This document shows, one piece after another, positions 1-10,311 of a DNA stretch of 64,000 bases. Source of the DNA: Haematococcus lacustris (lineage: Eukaryota; Chlorophyta; Chlorophyceae; Chlamydomonadales; Haematococcaceae). The translations under genes were made by a program, and so were the position numbers. The stretch spans positions 14,280,496 through 14,344,495 of the forward strand of contig JASKMD010000003.1 in assembly GCA_030144725.1 (NCBI GenBank), in the 5' to 3' direction. The first letter of the stretch is position 1. Each line of letters begins with the position of its first letter. The notes beneath the pieces were generated by a model that did no database searches, was not told the origin of the DNA, and was given only the letters and a program-made list of their open reading frames with translations.

Positions 1-176
1 CACTACCTCTGTAAACCCAGCACTCAGGGTTGACATCCCTGCTCTCACACCCTCTCACTCCTACCCTGCACTGTCATGAACATTAACAAGCGCACTCAGA
101 TAATAACCAGTAACAAGCACACTCTCCCTTCCTTCATGTTCATCACTATTTCTGCACACTCTTCCATTAATCAATG

Positions 177-3100
177 TTACGCATTAGGTCTGACTGTTTT
201 GCCCCACATCGCCTGCAACTCACGAGCGGCGAGCTTGAGGATCAGTAGAGCCGCAGTCAGGGCGCTGAGGTAGAGCATGGTGAAGACGTTGTCAAAGCCC
301 CCATGCTGTGAGATGTAGCCGGTAAGCAGGGGCCCCAGGGCGGCACCCAATGAGCCCATCCCGTCAATAATGGCTGTCACTGTGGCCAGTGCTTTGCTAT
401 TGCCCTGCAGCTCAGAGGGTAAAGGGAGGGCCAGCGTGTGGGGCAGGTGGGGTGGGGGCTGTACAAGGCAGCGCACATGGCTGGCGCAAGATGCTGGAGA
501 CTTTGGTTGTGGCTAATCACAGACTTATCCAGGCTCAGCCTCAGCCTGATAGCATCAGATGACCTGTGTTGACTAATAAGCGGGAGAGCCCCTCTCAACT
601 AAGTGTAGAATGGATGTGTAGTAATAAAAACATTGTAATGGATACCATTTTCGCCCTAATGGAATGGATGGCGACCTGATGCGCCCTCCATCACGGCCTC
701 TCCGCTTGGATGGTGTTGCTGAAACCCTGTGATGCCGCCGAAAAGGAAACGCAAGCGCCCGGTCACCCCCGCACAGGGTGCAGCCGGTAAGCCACTAAGC
801 GCAACGAAAGGCTAGGCCCTCCTCACGACCCGACGCAGTGTGCACCACGCGACATTGCGACTCCGTTGGCGTGTGCTGTGCCGTCCCATGTAATGCAGGT
901 CCCAGTGGCAGTGGGCAGCAAGAGGATGAGGGGCAGGGACAGGGTGAGCAGGAGGTGATTGCAGAGCGGCGCCAGGTGATCAAGGCCGCCTTTCGTGCCC
1001 TTGTGGAGGCAGCGCGGCCTGACCTCAGCCCAGCTCAAGTCGATGCAGTGGTGGCACAGGTCAACCAGCGCATGACCATGGGCAGCATGCAGTGTTGCCT
1101 GGCAGCGGTCATGTCGCTGACCATTCTGCTCCAGTCCTTCCTAGGCCAGCCTACACCCGGCTTCCCAGCGGCAGGTCCAGCCCCATGCCCCCCTCCCCCA
1201 CCTGACCCAGCCTGCCCTCCCTACTCTCACCCCTGCCTCCCCACACGCCGCTCACCCCGCAGTGCAGCCCCCCCAGCCCAGCTGCCCCCCTTAGTTCAGC
1301 TGGACATCGAGGACCCCAACCTGCTGCCACAGATCAAGGCTGCCATGGACCTGCGTGTGCATGCCCGCCAGCCATGTGAGCTGCACCTGCCGCCTAACCA
1401 GCCTAGGCCCGCAGACTGGGTACCCCCAGCAGGCCAGGTCAACCACCGGCTGTTGCGCCCAGCCTGGAGCCTGCGGCATGCTAAGTGTGTGCGGGGCCTG
1501 AAGTGGTGCCATGAGGTGCCGCCCAACCCTCCTCCCCCTCCCCCTCCCCCAGCCCCCCTTGCCCAGGACCCCCATGCCCCTGCCCAGGACCTTCTTGCCC
1601 AGGAGCCACCTGCCCAGGCCCAGCCCCCTCCCCCAGCCCAGGACCAGCCCCCTGCCCAGCCCCCACCTGGCCCAGTGCCCAGACCCCAGGCCCCCCCATG
1701 GGGCAGGTGGCTGGACCGGGACACCAACCCCTGCCTGAACTTCCAGCGCATTGGGGAGAGCAAGCAGCGCCCCCTGGAGCTGTGCCGCTGGAAGGACCTG
1801 GAGGCCCTGCCCGCCATTGGCAAGGAGTATCAGCAGCGCTACAAGCTGGTCAATGACCGGCTGCCCAAGGTCAGGCAGAGGCTGCACCGGGCTGCAGAGT
1901 ACCGGAGGGGCATTGATGGCCGGGCCCGCAACAATGCGTAGGCCCTAATAGTTTGCACAGGCTGTTAGCATTTCAAGTATTAAGCTGTTGGTTTTGATGA
2001 GGTGCCCAGTGGTCATGGGGGATTAGCCCTAGAATGTGCCATCGGTGTGGGGTTTGCAGTCATCAAGGGTGCGACCGAGGATGCTTCAACTTGATTGGAG
2101 TAGCTGAGTGAGATTATCCACAGGCCGACATGTTGTTCCTTGTTGAATGAGTTTTGTTGGCGCTGATAGCATCAGATAAGAGTAACCAGCCTCAGCCCCA
2201 TCACACCATTTCTCATATCTCAGTTGCGTGCTGACCAGCCTCAGCCCCATCACATCCTCTTTGTTATGTGAGGTCATGTGCTGTCAAGAGCATCGGCATC
2301 GTCATGACCATGTAGGTCACCTGCTCACCTGGAGCGACTCATGAGTGCCAAGGTCCGCACTGACTGCCGTAGTGATGAGCGCGTAGGGGCCGTTGACACA
2401 GAAGCCGCTCAGCATCATCAAGCTCACGTTCGCAGGGAATGATCTGTAACATTATGTGCATGCAGCACCGGGTACACGGCAGGCCTCCCAACTAACCCTG
2501 TCGAGCAGCAGTTATGCAAACCTGTGATTCTGATGGCATGGGATCCCAAGCCATGGGAACCGGCTTGAGCATGCACAGTGGTGGCTGCCCGCCTAGTCTA
2601 GTGGTGGCCAGCATGGCTTACATCAGCTGGGCTGCCATTTTTATGGATACCTCTTTACAAGACACACAATTCTCCAACTGGCATGCACAGGTATGAGACT
2701 GCATGGGCACTGTCTTGGCATTGCTGCTTACGATTGGCGAGGAGCACCTAACCCATCCTTGAACCATAGCCTGCCCTCAGCTGTGCTCCTGACGACACGC
2801 ATATCAAAGGAGGGCAGTGGGCAGTTCACCCGGTGCAGCCCTGCCTGAGCCCTGCTGGTCCTGCCTCAGCCTGCTGCTTGCCCTGACAGCAGAGGCCCAC
2901 CTACTCACATGTGGCCCATGGTGCGGTACAGCAGCAGGCAGGGCACAGCCAGCAGCAGGAACGCCATGCTGACTAGGGCACTGGCTCCGCTCTTGTCCGA
3001 CAGGTGTCCCGCCATCACGCCACCTGCCACGCCTCCGATGTCAAACAGCACCGACAGGCTGCCCGCCTCCTTGTGGCTGAGCATGTGCCCCTCAATGGGC

Positions 3101-6100
3101 GTGGTCTTGATGTAGTAGGGCAGCCAGTACAGGAAGGTGTAGGCGATGAGCTTGGCAAAGAATAAGCAGAGGGCGTAGGAACGCACGCCGGGGATGCGCC
3201 AGGCATCGAGGAAGCGGATGCTGTGCGCCTCACCCTGGGGTGGAAGCTTCATCTCCTGCATGGGAGCACCGCACGGCTTCAAAGTCGGATGGATGCCACC
3301 TGAGGTGCCCTGGCCCGTTATAGCCGCCCAACCAGATGGCTAGACGCCCTCAAATGGCTACCCACCCTGGAAATGCTTGCAATCTCCAAATTAGGAACAC
3401 AAGAGCACTGGTCTCTTGGCTGCTGGGTGCTAGGTGTCAGTAGTAGTGGGCAAGCCCCACCCCAGCCCAGGACCCCCCTCCCCCTGCCCAGGACCCCCCT
3501 CCCCCTGCCCAGGACCCCCCTCCCCCTGCCCAGGACCCCCCTCCCCCTGCCCAGGACCCCTCCCTTGTCTGGCCAATAACCCTCCCCCTACCCAGCCCCT
3601 CCCTGCTGCACCTGGCCCAGTGCCACCACCCCAAGCCCCCGGGTCGGCACCCTAACTCGTGGCTGAACTTCCTACACAATGACGAGAGTGTGCAGCTGGG
3701 AGGGTCTGAAGGCTCGGCCTGCCCCTGGCAAGGGATACCAGCAGGGCTACAAGCTGGTCAATGACCGGCTGCAGAAGGCTAGGTAGAGGTTGCATCGGGC
3801 CACAGAGTACTGACTGAGCAATGAAAGCCGGGTCTGCAACCATACAGCCTAGCAATTCATTCGAGTTCCAGGCCTTCCAGGCATCAAGCTGTTAATTCTG
3901 ACAAGGAGCCCAGTGGTCCAGGGATGGGGTTGTCGCTGTCGATGTGACCAGGGATGGGGTTGTCGCTGTCAAGGGTGCCCCATGTATGCAGTGGTAGTAG
4001 TGGAGTGAGATCACCCACAGGCCAACACCCTTGCAAGCAGTGCCTTGCGTGGGAAGGAGTGTTGGTCCCATGGTGGCCCATCATGGCTCCATGTATGCAC
4101 CACCATTGCCACTTGTCAACATCCACTTACAACAAGGTGATGCCATGCTATAGCCTTTCACATGCCTGTTGCCTGGTCTGCTTTGCTTGAGATGGTCTGC
4201 ATTGGTCACCTGGTCCTCTTCCAGCCCCTCCCCTGCCTTAGGTAGCAAACCAGGCAAAGTAAAAGATGCGTATGTCGGTTGTTGAGGCCACCCACCTCAT
4301 CGCAGGACCGGCTGTCCGGGGCAGCCATCCCAATGTCTTGGGGCGAGACCACCAGGAAGAGGAAGATGAGCTCCGCCAGCCCCATCATCACTAAGCCCAG
4401 GGCCAGGTAAGACCAGCCCCAGCCCTGCACCAGCGAGCAGGAGCCAATGGATGAGTCTGACCATGTTGAACGTTGTTCAATTTTGAATGAGTTTTATTTG
4501 TCTGACCATAATAGCTCCTGTCAGAAGCACCGGTGAAGCTCGTGTCATGCTGACCTGTGTTGACTGATAAGCGGGAGAACCCCTCTCGACTAAGTGTAGA
4601 ATGGATGTGGAGTAATAAAAACATTGTAATGGCTACCATTTCCGCCCCACCCAGGCCATCAAGGCTGCGCATGCACAGCGGGACCCAGCCACAGGTCAGG
4701 TGCTCAGGCAGTGGGAGTGGGAGCTGCCCAAGGGGCAGCTTAAGCATGACAGCGGGCTCACCAAAGCCAAGCAGGACACAGCCCGTTGGTCAGCTGCCAT
4801 CCAGCCACAGCTGCAGCAGCTGGCAGCTGCCACCCCAGCTGGCACCACCCTGGATGGCCTCCATGCCCACATCCTGGCCCTCAAGGCCACCTGGGACCCG
4901 CTGTGGGAGGAGTACCTCAAGCCACGCCGGCGCCGGCAGCGGTTGGCGCTGCACCATGCCCAGGAGCGCATCATCGAGGGCTTCTGCAAGAAGGTATGAC
5001 CTGACCTGACCTGACCTGACCTGACCTGACCTGACCTGACCTGACCTGACCTGACCTGACCTGACCTGACCTGACCTGACCTGACCTGACCTGACCTGAC
5101 CTGACCTGACCTGACCTGACCTGACCTGACCTGACCTGACCTGACCTGACCTGACCTGCAGGTGGTGAATGGGATGAAGTGGGTGTCACGCCAACACTAT
5201 GGCGAGGAGAGGGGAGTGGCGGTGTTCCTGGGAGCGGGCAATTTCAGCCAGGGTGGGTGGAAGGCGGGGGCGGTGCGGGCGGGGTTTCGTAAGGTGGTGT
5301 AGCAGCCCAGCAGGCCCAGCACGGATCCCAGGCCTGACAGGCTGGTGATCGTGGACGAGTTCCGCACCAGCCGTGTCAGCTCCTCTGTGCATGCCCGCCA
5401 GCCATGTGAGCTGCACCTGCCGCCTAACCAGCCGAGGCCCGCAGACTGGGTACCCCCAGCAGGCCAGGTCGACCACCGGCTGTTGCGCCCAGCCTGGAGC
5501 CTGCGGCATGCTGTGTGTGTGCGGGGCCTGAAGTGGTGCCATGAGGTGCCGCCCAACCCTCCTCCCCCTCCCCCTCCTGCCCCAGCCCCCCTTGCCCAGG
5601 ACCCCCCTGCCCCTGCCCAGTCCCCCTTGCCCAGGGACCCCCTGCCCAGGCCCAGCCCCCTCCCCCAGCCCAGGCCCAGCCCCCTGCCCAGCCCCCACCT
5701 GGCCCAGTGCCCAGACCCCAGGCCCCCCCATGGGGCAGGTGGCTGGACCGGGACACCAACCCCTGCCTGAACTTCCAGCGCATTGGGGAGAGCAAGCAGC
5801 GCCCCCTGGAGCTGTGCAGCTGGAAGGACCTAGAGGCTCCGCCCCCCATTGGCAAGGAGTATCAGCAGCGCTACAAGCTGGTCAATGACCGGCTGCCCAA
5901 GGTCAGGCAGAGGCTGCACCGGGCTGCAGAGTACCGGAGGGGCATTGATGGCCGGGCCCGCAACAATGCGTAGGCCCTAATAGTTTGCACAGGCTGTTAG
6001 CATTTCAAGTATTAAGCTGTTGGTTTTGATGAGGTGCCCAGTGGTCATGGGGGATTAGCCCTAGAATGTGCCATCGGTGTGGGATTTGCAGTCATCAAGG

Positions 6101-9100
6101 GTGCGACCAAGGATGCTTCAACTTGATTGGAGTAGCTGAGTGAGATTACCCACAGGCCGACATGTTGTTCCTTGTTGAATGATTTTTTTTGGCGCTGTGT
6201 TGACTACATGGGCAGGCACAGTGATGGCTAGCCTCCATCAGATGGCTTGTGTCCAGTGGGTGTGTCCAGTGGGTGGTCCAGTGGGTGGCCATTTGGGTTG
6301 ATGTCTTCACAATAGAAACACAACAGCGCTGGTCTCTCAGCTGCTGGTCTCTCATCAGGCCAAACCCTGGCAGGATACTCCTTGAATGAGAAGGCGTGTT
6401 GGTCCAGGAAGTCAGATCAGTTGTTGTGGGTTCGCCCACACCTTGCATGGAGGCATGCGCCCGTGGTGGCTGCCCAGATGCTTCATAGAGTGTAGCAAAC
6501 AATGCAAAGTAGAGGATGTGTATGTGCTCCATGCTCAGCTACACGTAACGAACAACAGTCAGCTGTCTAGGGTTCTGTACTAGATGTTGTGGCAAGCATA
6601 CCAATAATCAGTTGAGTAGCATGGCACCCAAGCAAGATGTGATGGGAAGCTATTCATCACCCTGGTCACTGACTCACTGAGGATAGTAGAGCTGCAGCTA
6701 TGACTGACCCAAGGATGTTGCCCACGGAGGTGTGGGCATTCCAGATGCCCATCACCAGGCCCCGCTTGCCGTTACCCGACCAGTTGGCTACAATGGACAC
6801 CACACTGGGCCAGCCAGTGGATTGAAAGATGCCAGCAAACACCTGTAGCAACAGCGGCAGAGGCAGCCACGGGTCAGTGGATGGCGCAGGCATTGTGCTC
6901 AGTGCTCAGCTACACCTGGAGAGGATGCCTTACACACAGGTGCCATGACTGCAGCAGGAGTGCCGTGTCATAGTGCGACACCATGCTGCTACATTGGGCT
7001 GCTCCATCGTGCAGATGGCTAAGCTATGAGTCGTAGAAGCCAGGGCAAGTGAACGCACATGCTATTACTGCGTGGACCATGCTGCTGCTGGAGGCAGGGT
7101 GCAGAGTCATTGAAACCAGGCCCAACGATGGCACATGTCATGTCATGACTGCTTCGACAGCTGATACCCCTGGTGCTGCAGTGTGAGTGATGTTGTGCCC
7201 GCCCCTGCCCTAGTTTTGAACTACTGCAGATGCTCCCAGTCGACAGCTAGCCTCGGGAACACGACCCAGCCACTCACAGACACCACGATGTAGTAAGCTA
7301 GGCTGTGGATGTTCCAGAAGAACCCCATGCCAAAGAGCGCAACAAATATGCCACTGCCCATCATGCCTGCAAGTACAGACCCGTGTTGAGTACAGTAAGG
7401 TACGGGTAAGAGTACGGTACGGGTAGGGGTAAGAGTAGGGCTCAGCTAATCAGCCATCTGCCATAAGAGCCTTGAGTAGAGCTTGAAAACTGCCTTTGGA
7501 GGTGGTAGCTGCCTGGTGGACTTTGCTGCTGCATTGGCTCTGAGAAGAAAGGATGAAGAAACATGCGCCCAGTCCTGACCCAGCTGGGCACTGCTCCACT
7601 CCTCAACCCTGGTCATTGTCACCACTGCTACTGCTGCCTTACCATTGTCATCACTGCTGCAGCATTGGTTAACATATTGAGATGCAAGATGAGGCAAACA
7701 ACAATGGCGAAGGATGCTTGCAACAGTCAGTCCACAGCATGCTGTTGTGTATTGATGCTAGTGTGACATCGGTGCCAATGCTGCTGCCCTCACTGCCCTT
7801 GCTGCTACCTGCTGCTTGGAGCTATGCACCAGCTACAACCAGTCAGAGTGTGGATTCATCACCCCAAGCAGGTGCCTGACTTGAAGGCCTCTAGGCCTAG
7901 CAATAGCAGCATGATGGTCAGACAGCCACTAGCTGATGGCAGACGCAGCTTTGCACAGGATGGCCAAACAGCCTACAACTGACGACCTGATGGCAGAATC
8001 ACAGCGCAGCAGTGCGTGCCACAGCAGCCACCATGGCTGTGTTGACCCAAGGCTTGATCTAGGGACACCTGTCATGCAATTGCTTGCTCCGCCGCTTGCA
8101 TCGACCAGCACAGCTCCAGCCTGCTGTCACCAGTGAGCTGTAGAATCAACATCCTGTTATGCTAAGCACTGTCACGCCACAGCTGGAGCAGTTCTTGAAG
8201 AAGATGAGGGTGGGTTGGGTATTGAGAGGTGTTGGGTTGGGCATGAAATGAAAGAGTGGTTAACTGTGCCATGCCCAACCTGATGCCACCATGTCAGCCA
8301 CCGTGTGTGCCTCGTGTGCATGGCTGCAGCTGGAGAAGGAGATGGCAGAGTTGTTCATGAAGCGCCACCAGCGTGCCCAGCAGCTGGTGGTGTTCTTTGG
8401 CATAGCTGGCATTGGCACTGGGGGAGGGTGTGGTGATGATGCAGTGCTGGTCTGCTGCAAGGTGGTGTGATGGTCCAGGGGCACAGACCAGCGGCGGGGC
8501 AGGGTGGTGCTTGTGGATGAGCACCGCACCAGCCGGGTCAACTCAGCAGTGAATGGCCAGCAGCCCTGTGAGAAGCAGCTGGACCATGAGAGGCCCAAGG
8601 CCCATCAGCAGCAGCCTGCTGTGGCACAGTAGTGTGTGTCCTCTCTTGAGGTCTTATCAGCTGACAGTTGTTGCATGCATGGCATGCCAACTCTAGGCCA
8701 CAGCCCTGTCACAGGGGTCAGGCAATGGTGTAGGTGGTAGGCGACCATACGGCACAGGCAACTTCAAACAGACACCGTTTTGCAGTGGTCCCTAGTGGTC
8801 CACTGCAATGTAGGCCCTAGTGAGGGTTAAGGCACTGCAGGATCAGCATTGCGTCACTGTGGTCGTGGCCCTGTATAGCTCCCTGAAGGGGAGATGCCTG
8901 CTGGCTTGGCAGGCTGATTGGCCATGCATCATGCATTCCATGCTTGAATGCCAGCCCCGTCATCTCACATGTATTTGGCTGCTTGCAACTGAGGTCTCCT
9001 ACCGCTATGAGGACTAATCAGTGGTGGTCACTGCTCCATACCTGCAGATAGGAACAAGCGCAGGTCCAGGCGGTCCCCTAAATGACCCGCATAGAACATG

Positions 9101-9576
9101 CCAATGGCGTAGGCCCCAAGGAATGCCAGGTCAACCTCTCCAAGCATCGACTGCAATGCGACAGCCCAAAAACATCTTTGGTAGCAAGAGATTGCATCAT
9201 TGCATGCTGCATATGATGGTGCTGCTATGACACCAACTTGAGGATGTAGTGCTGCATATTACCTGCCCTTTTGGACCGTTGAAGGGAGCCCAGCCACCCA
9301 ACAAGCTGTATGGCAGCTCCAGCTCGATGATTGGCACAGACCCCGTTCCCTTAATGCTTTGCCAGTTGCCATCAAAAGGCACTTCTCCTCTTAGCACACT
9401 GCAAGTAAGCAATTGCTTGGGTTTGTTAACCTTGCGCACACTAATGGTGACAGACAGACATTGAGTTTAGGCTACCCAGTGGCTGACTGTCAGCTGACAG
9501 GGCACCTCTTAACGATACTGGGAGGCTTCCGTGATGCGTGGAAACCCGCATAACACAAGAATGTCAGGACCAACAC
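177..9576 (-). CDS. Plant-type glycerol-3-phosphate transporter, SLC37/MFS (5' exon not found)
   Basis: Multi-pass membrane protein of the major facilitator superfamily, matching the plant glycerol-3-phosphate permease (SLC37-like) family, which exchanges organic phosphates for phosphate. Exons read on the minus strand: 9576-9506, 9398-9263, 9150-9042, 7366-7278, 6842-6678, 4424-4296, 3255-2909, 2443-2329, 404-177. All junctions keep phase, giving 462 residues. Recognisable family stretches in order: [135 protein letters not shown]. The start codon and the N-terminal exon, expected upstream of 9576, were not identified. Four introns are enlarged by Fanzor-like insertions lying antisense to the gene. 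The family assignment is strong; the exact substrate is inferred. Confidence 0.9.
546..2177. repeat. 15-bp direct repeat flanking Fanzor-like copy A1 (candidate target-site duplication)
   Basis: The 15-mer ctgatagcatcagat occurs at 546-560 and again at 2163-2177, immediately outside the two ends of copy A1. An exact 15-base match abutting both ends is best explained as duplicated target DNA. The site is itself nearly palindromic, which could reflect target choice. Confidence 0.6.
561..2162 (+). mobile_element. Fanzor-like family A element, copy A1, internally deleted but with an open frame
   Basis: The element lies in the last intron of the transporter gene. Exon 1 is 732-786 (start [10 protein letters not shown], a basic nuclear-localisation-like stretch), the intron is 787-898, and exon 2 is 899-1941; together they read a continuous 365-residue frame ending GRARNNA. 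The N-terminal half has a helical piece (around [20 protein letters not shown]) and a Pro-rich linker. The C-terminal half has KCVRGLKWC, a long Pro/Gln linker, and the RuvC-III-like motif [17 protein letters not shown]. Compared with copies A2 and A3, the central block (helical region, Ruv[10 protein letters not shown]) is missing: the frame jumps into the sequence at VHARQPCEL. About 220 bp of non-coding tail after the stop matches the tails of A2 and A3. A nuclease needs three RuvC acidic sites, so this copy cannot be catalytic. Confidence 0.7.
3430..4495 (+). pseudogene. Old degenerate Fanzor-like family A remnant
   Basis: It lies in the transporter intron between 3256 and 4295. It begins in the family's Pro-rich linker, continues with a decayed C-terminal coding end at about 3660-3850 (the remains of LQAGQ.PAAE, with several stops), and then a recognisable version of the family's 3' non-coding tail at about 3870-4110 (the string cccagtggt, then tcaagggtgc and cacaggcc). 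A second tail-like fragment ends near 4495. Divergence is far greater than between A1 and A2, so this is an older insertion. Confidence 0.55.
3469..3560. repeat. 21-bp tandem repeat in the Pro-rich linker of the remnant
   Basis: About four to five head-to-tail units of cccaggacccccctccccct plus g. The same linker in other family A copies is Pro-rich but not so regular, so the repeat expanded locally. Confidence 0.85.
4552..6194 (+). pseudogene. Fanzor-like family A element, copy A2 (broken)
   Basis: It lies in the transporter intron between 4425 and 6677. The left end repeats that of A1 (gttgactgataagcgggaga). An upstream exon, about 4663-4994, encodes the helical region typical of TnpB/Fanzor between RuvC-I and RuvC-II ([20 protein letters not shown], then [25 protein letters not shown]). 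An intron made of CTGAC repeats follows (4995-5160), then the C-terminal exon from 5161: [11 protein letters not shown], a G-rich strand ([14 protein letters not shown]), RuvC-II-like VDEFRTS, and RuvC-III-like [15 protein letters not shown], ending at 5973. An in-frame TAG near 5298, beside a short insertion relative to A3, interrupts the frame. Exon 1 and the RuvC-I region are absent. Confidence 0.7.
4995..5156. repeat. CTGAC pentanucleotide array inside the intron of copy A2
   Basis: About 32 units of ctgac lie between a splice donor (aag|gtatga) and an acceptor (ctgcag|gtggtg). The array makes up nearly the whole intron. The same intron in copy A3 is over ten times longer. Confidence 0.95.
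8160..8830 (+). pseudogene. Fanzor-like family B element, copy B1 (truncated)
   Basis: It lies in the transporter intron between 7367 and 9041. It is clearly related to copy B2 at 62-63.5 kb: an intron ending ctgcag at about 8310, an exon with [16 protein letters not shown], an in-frame stop after KVV near 8467, the RuvC-II-like [15 protein letters not shown], and the ending HQQQPAVAQ. The whole RuvC-III segment (RWLDRDCN... in B2) is deleted. The 3' tail keeps the sequence tcaggcaatggtgtaggtgg and ends near ggccctagtgaggg, as in B2. Confidence 0.65.
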
Positions 9577-10311
9577 CTGCGGCAGGCCGGTTCTAATCAC
9601 GGTCGCGCGGCCATCCCACAGCCGAGGAAGCTACTGCATTACATTACCCACAAGCGATGTATGCCAGTGGTAAGACCGCCTGCCGATGTGCTCGTTCAGG
9701 AGCTCCAGGCCTGGCGGACATTTCTTGCTGTGTTTTGAGTGTGCTTTCATGGATTAGTCTGTACCAGCAGACATCAATGTCATCGCGACAAGCTTGAGTA
9801 TGCAATTTGAGTAGCTTGAGTATGCAATTTGCGTGTTACTCAAATGAAGTGTGGCATCGGCGATGGAGCAATAGCCCTGCAAACTATGCGGCTCGGGGTC
9901 TTGCGAAAGGCTTCGCTAATCAACAAGGGAGGGTTGCCCAGCAGAGAGTGTACCAAGCCTGGGAGGCTACGCTCGACCAATAGAGGTGCATCAACTTCCT
10001 CAGACTACCGGTAAAGCACGCATCCGAGGGCGGCGACGCCAGCCATGCCATTCATGGCCCATGTGCACATGGCTAGCATTGCGCGATGTGCTTTGATTGA
10101 TGTCTCCTAAACAACTGGGCTGTAATATTGATGGATGTCTTCTCACGAAACACACAATGCTCCAGCTAGCATGCACAATTATGCAACTTCATGGACTATG
10201 GCGGACGCAAGGGGCTATATAGGGCCACACCCACAGTTGGCAACAGTACCAGTACAGCTCTGCGTGTCGCCATCACAGTGACCCACACATCCATCTGTGT
10301 TTGTGACGCAG
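9577..10311. other. Divergent intergenic region between the transporter and the S4 gene
   Basis: It separates two genes transcribed away from each other, so it should hold both promoters and the missing first exons of both. A TATA-like string (ctatatag) lies at about 10215. No first exon could be assigned on either strand. Confidence 0.5.

Noticed and set aside
838..838. Start of the A1 frame at position 838
   Set aside because: This is GTG within the intron 787-898. The ATG at 732 with an in-phase splice to 899 is the better model and is matched by the copy at 37477.
9506..9576. Treating the transporter pieces as several separate small genes
   Set aside because: All nine exons join in phase on one strand and in the order of the SLC37 protein, so one interrupted gene is the simpler reading.
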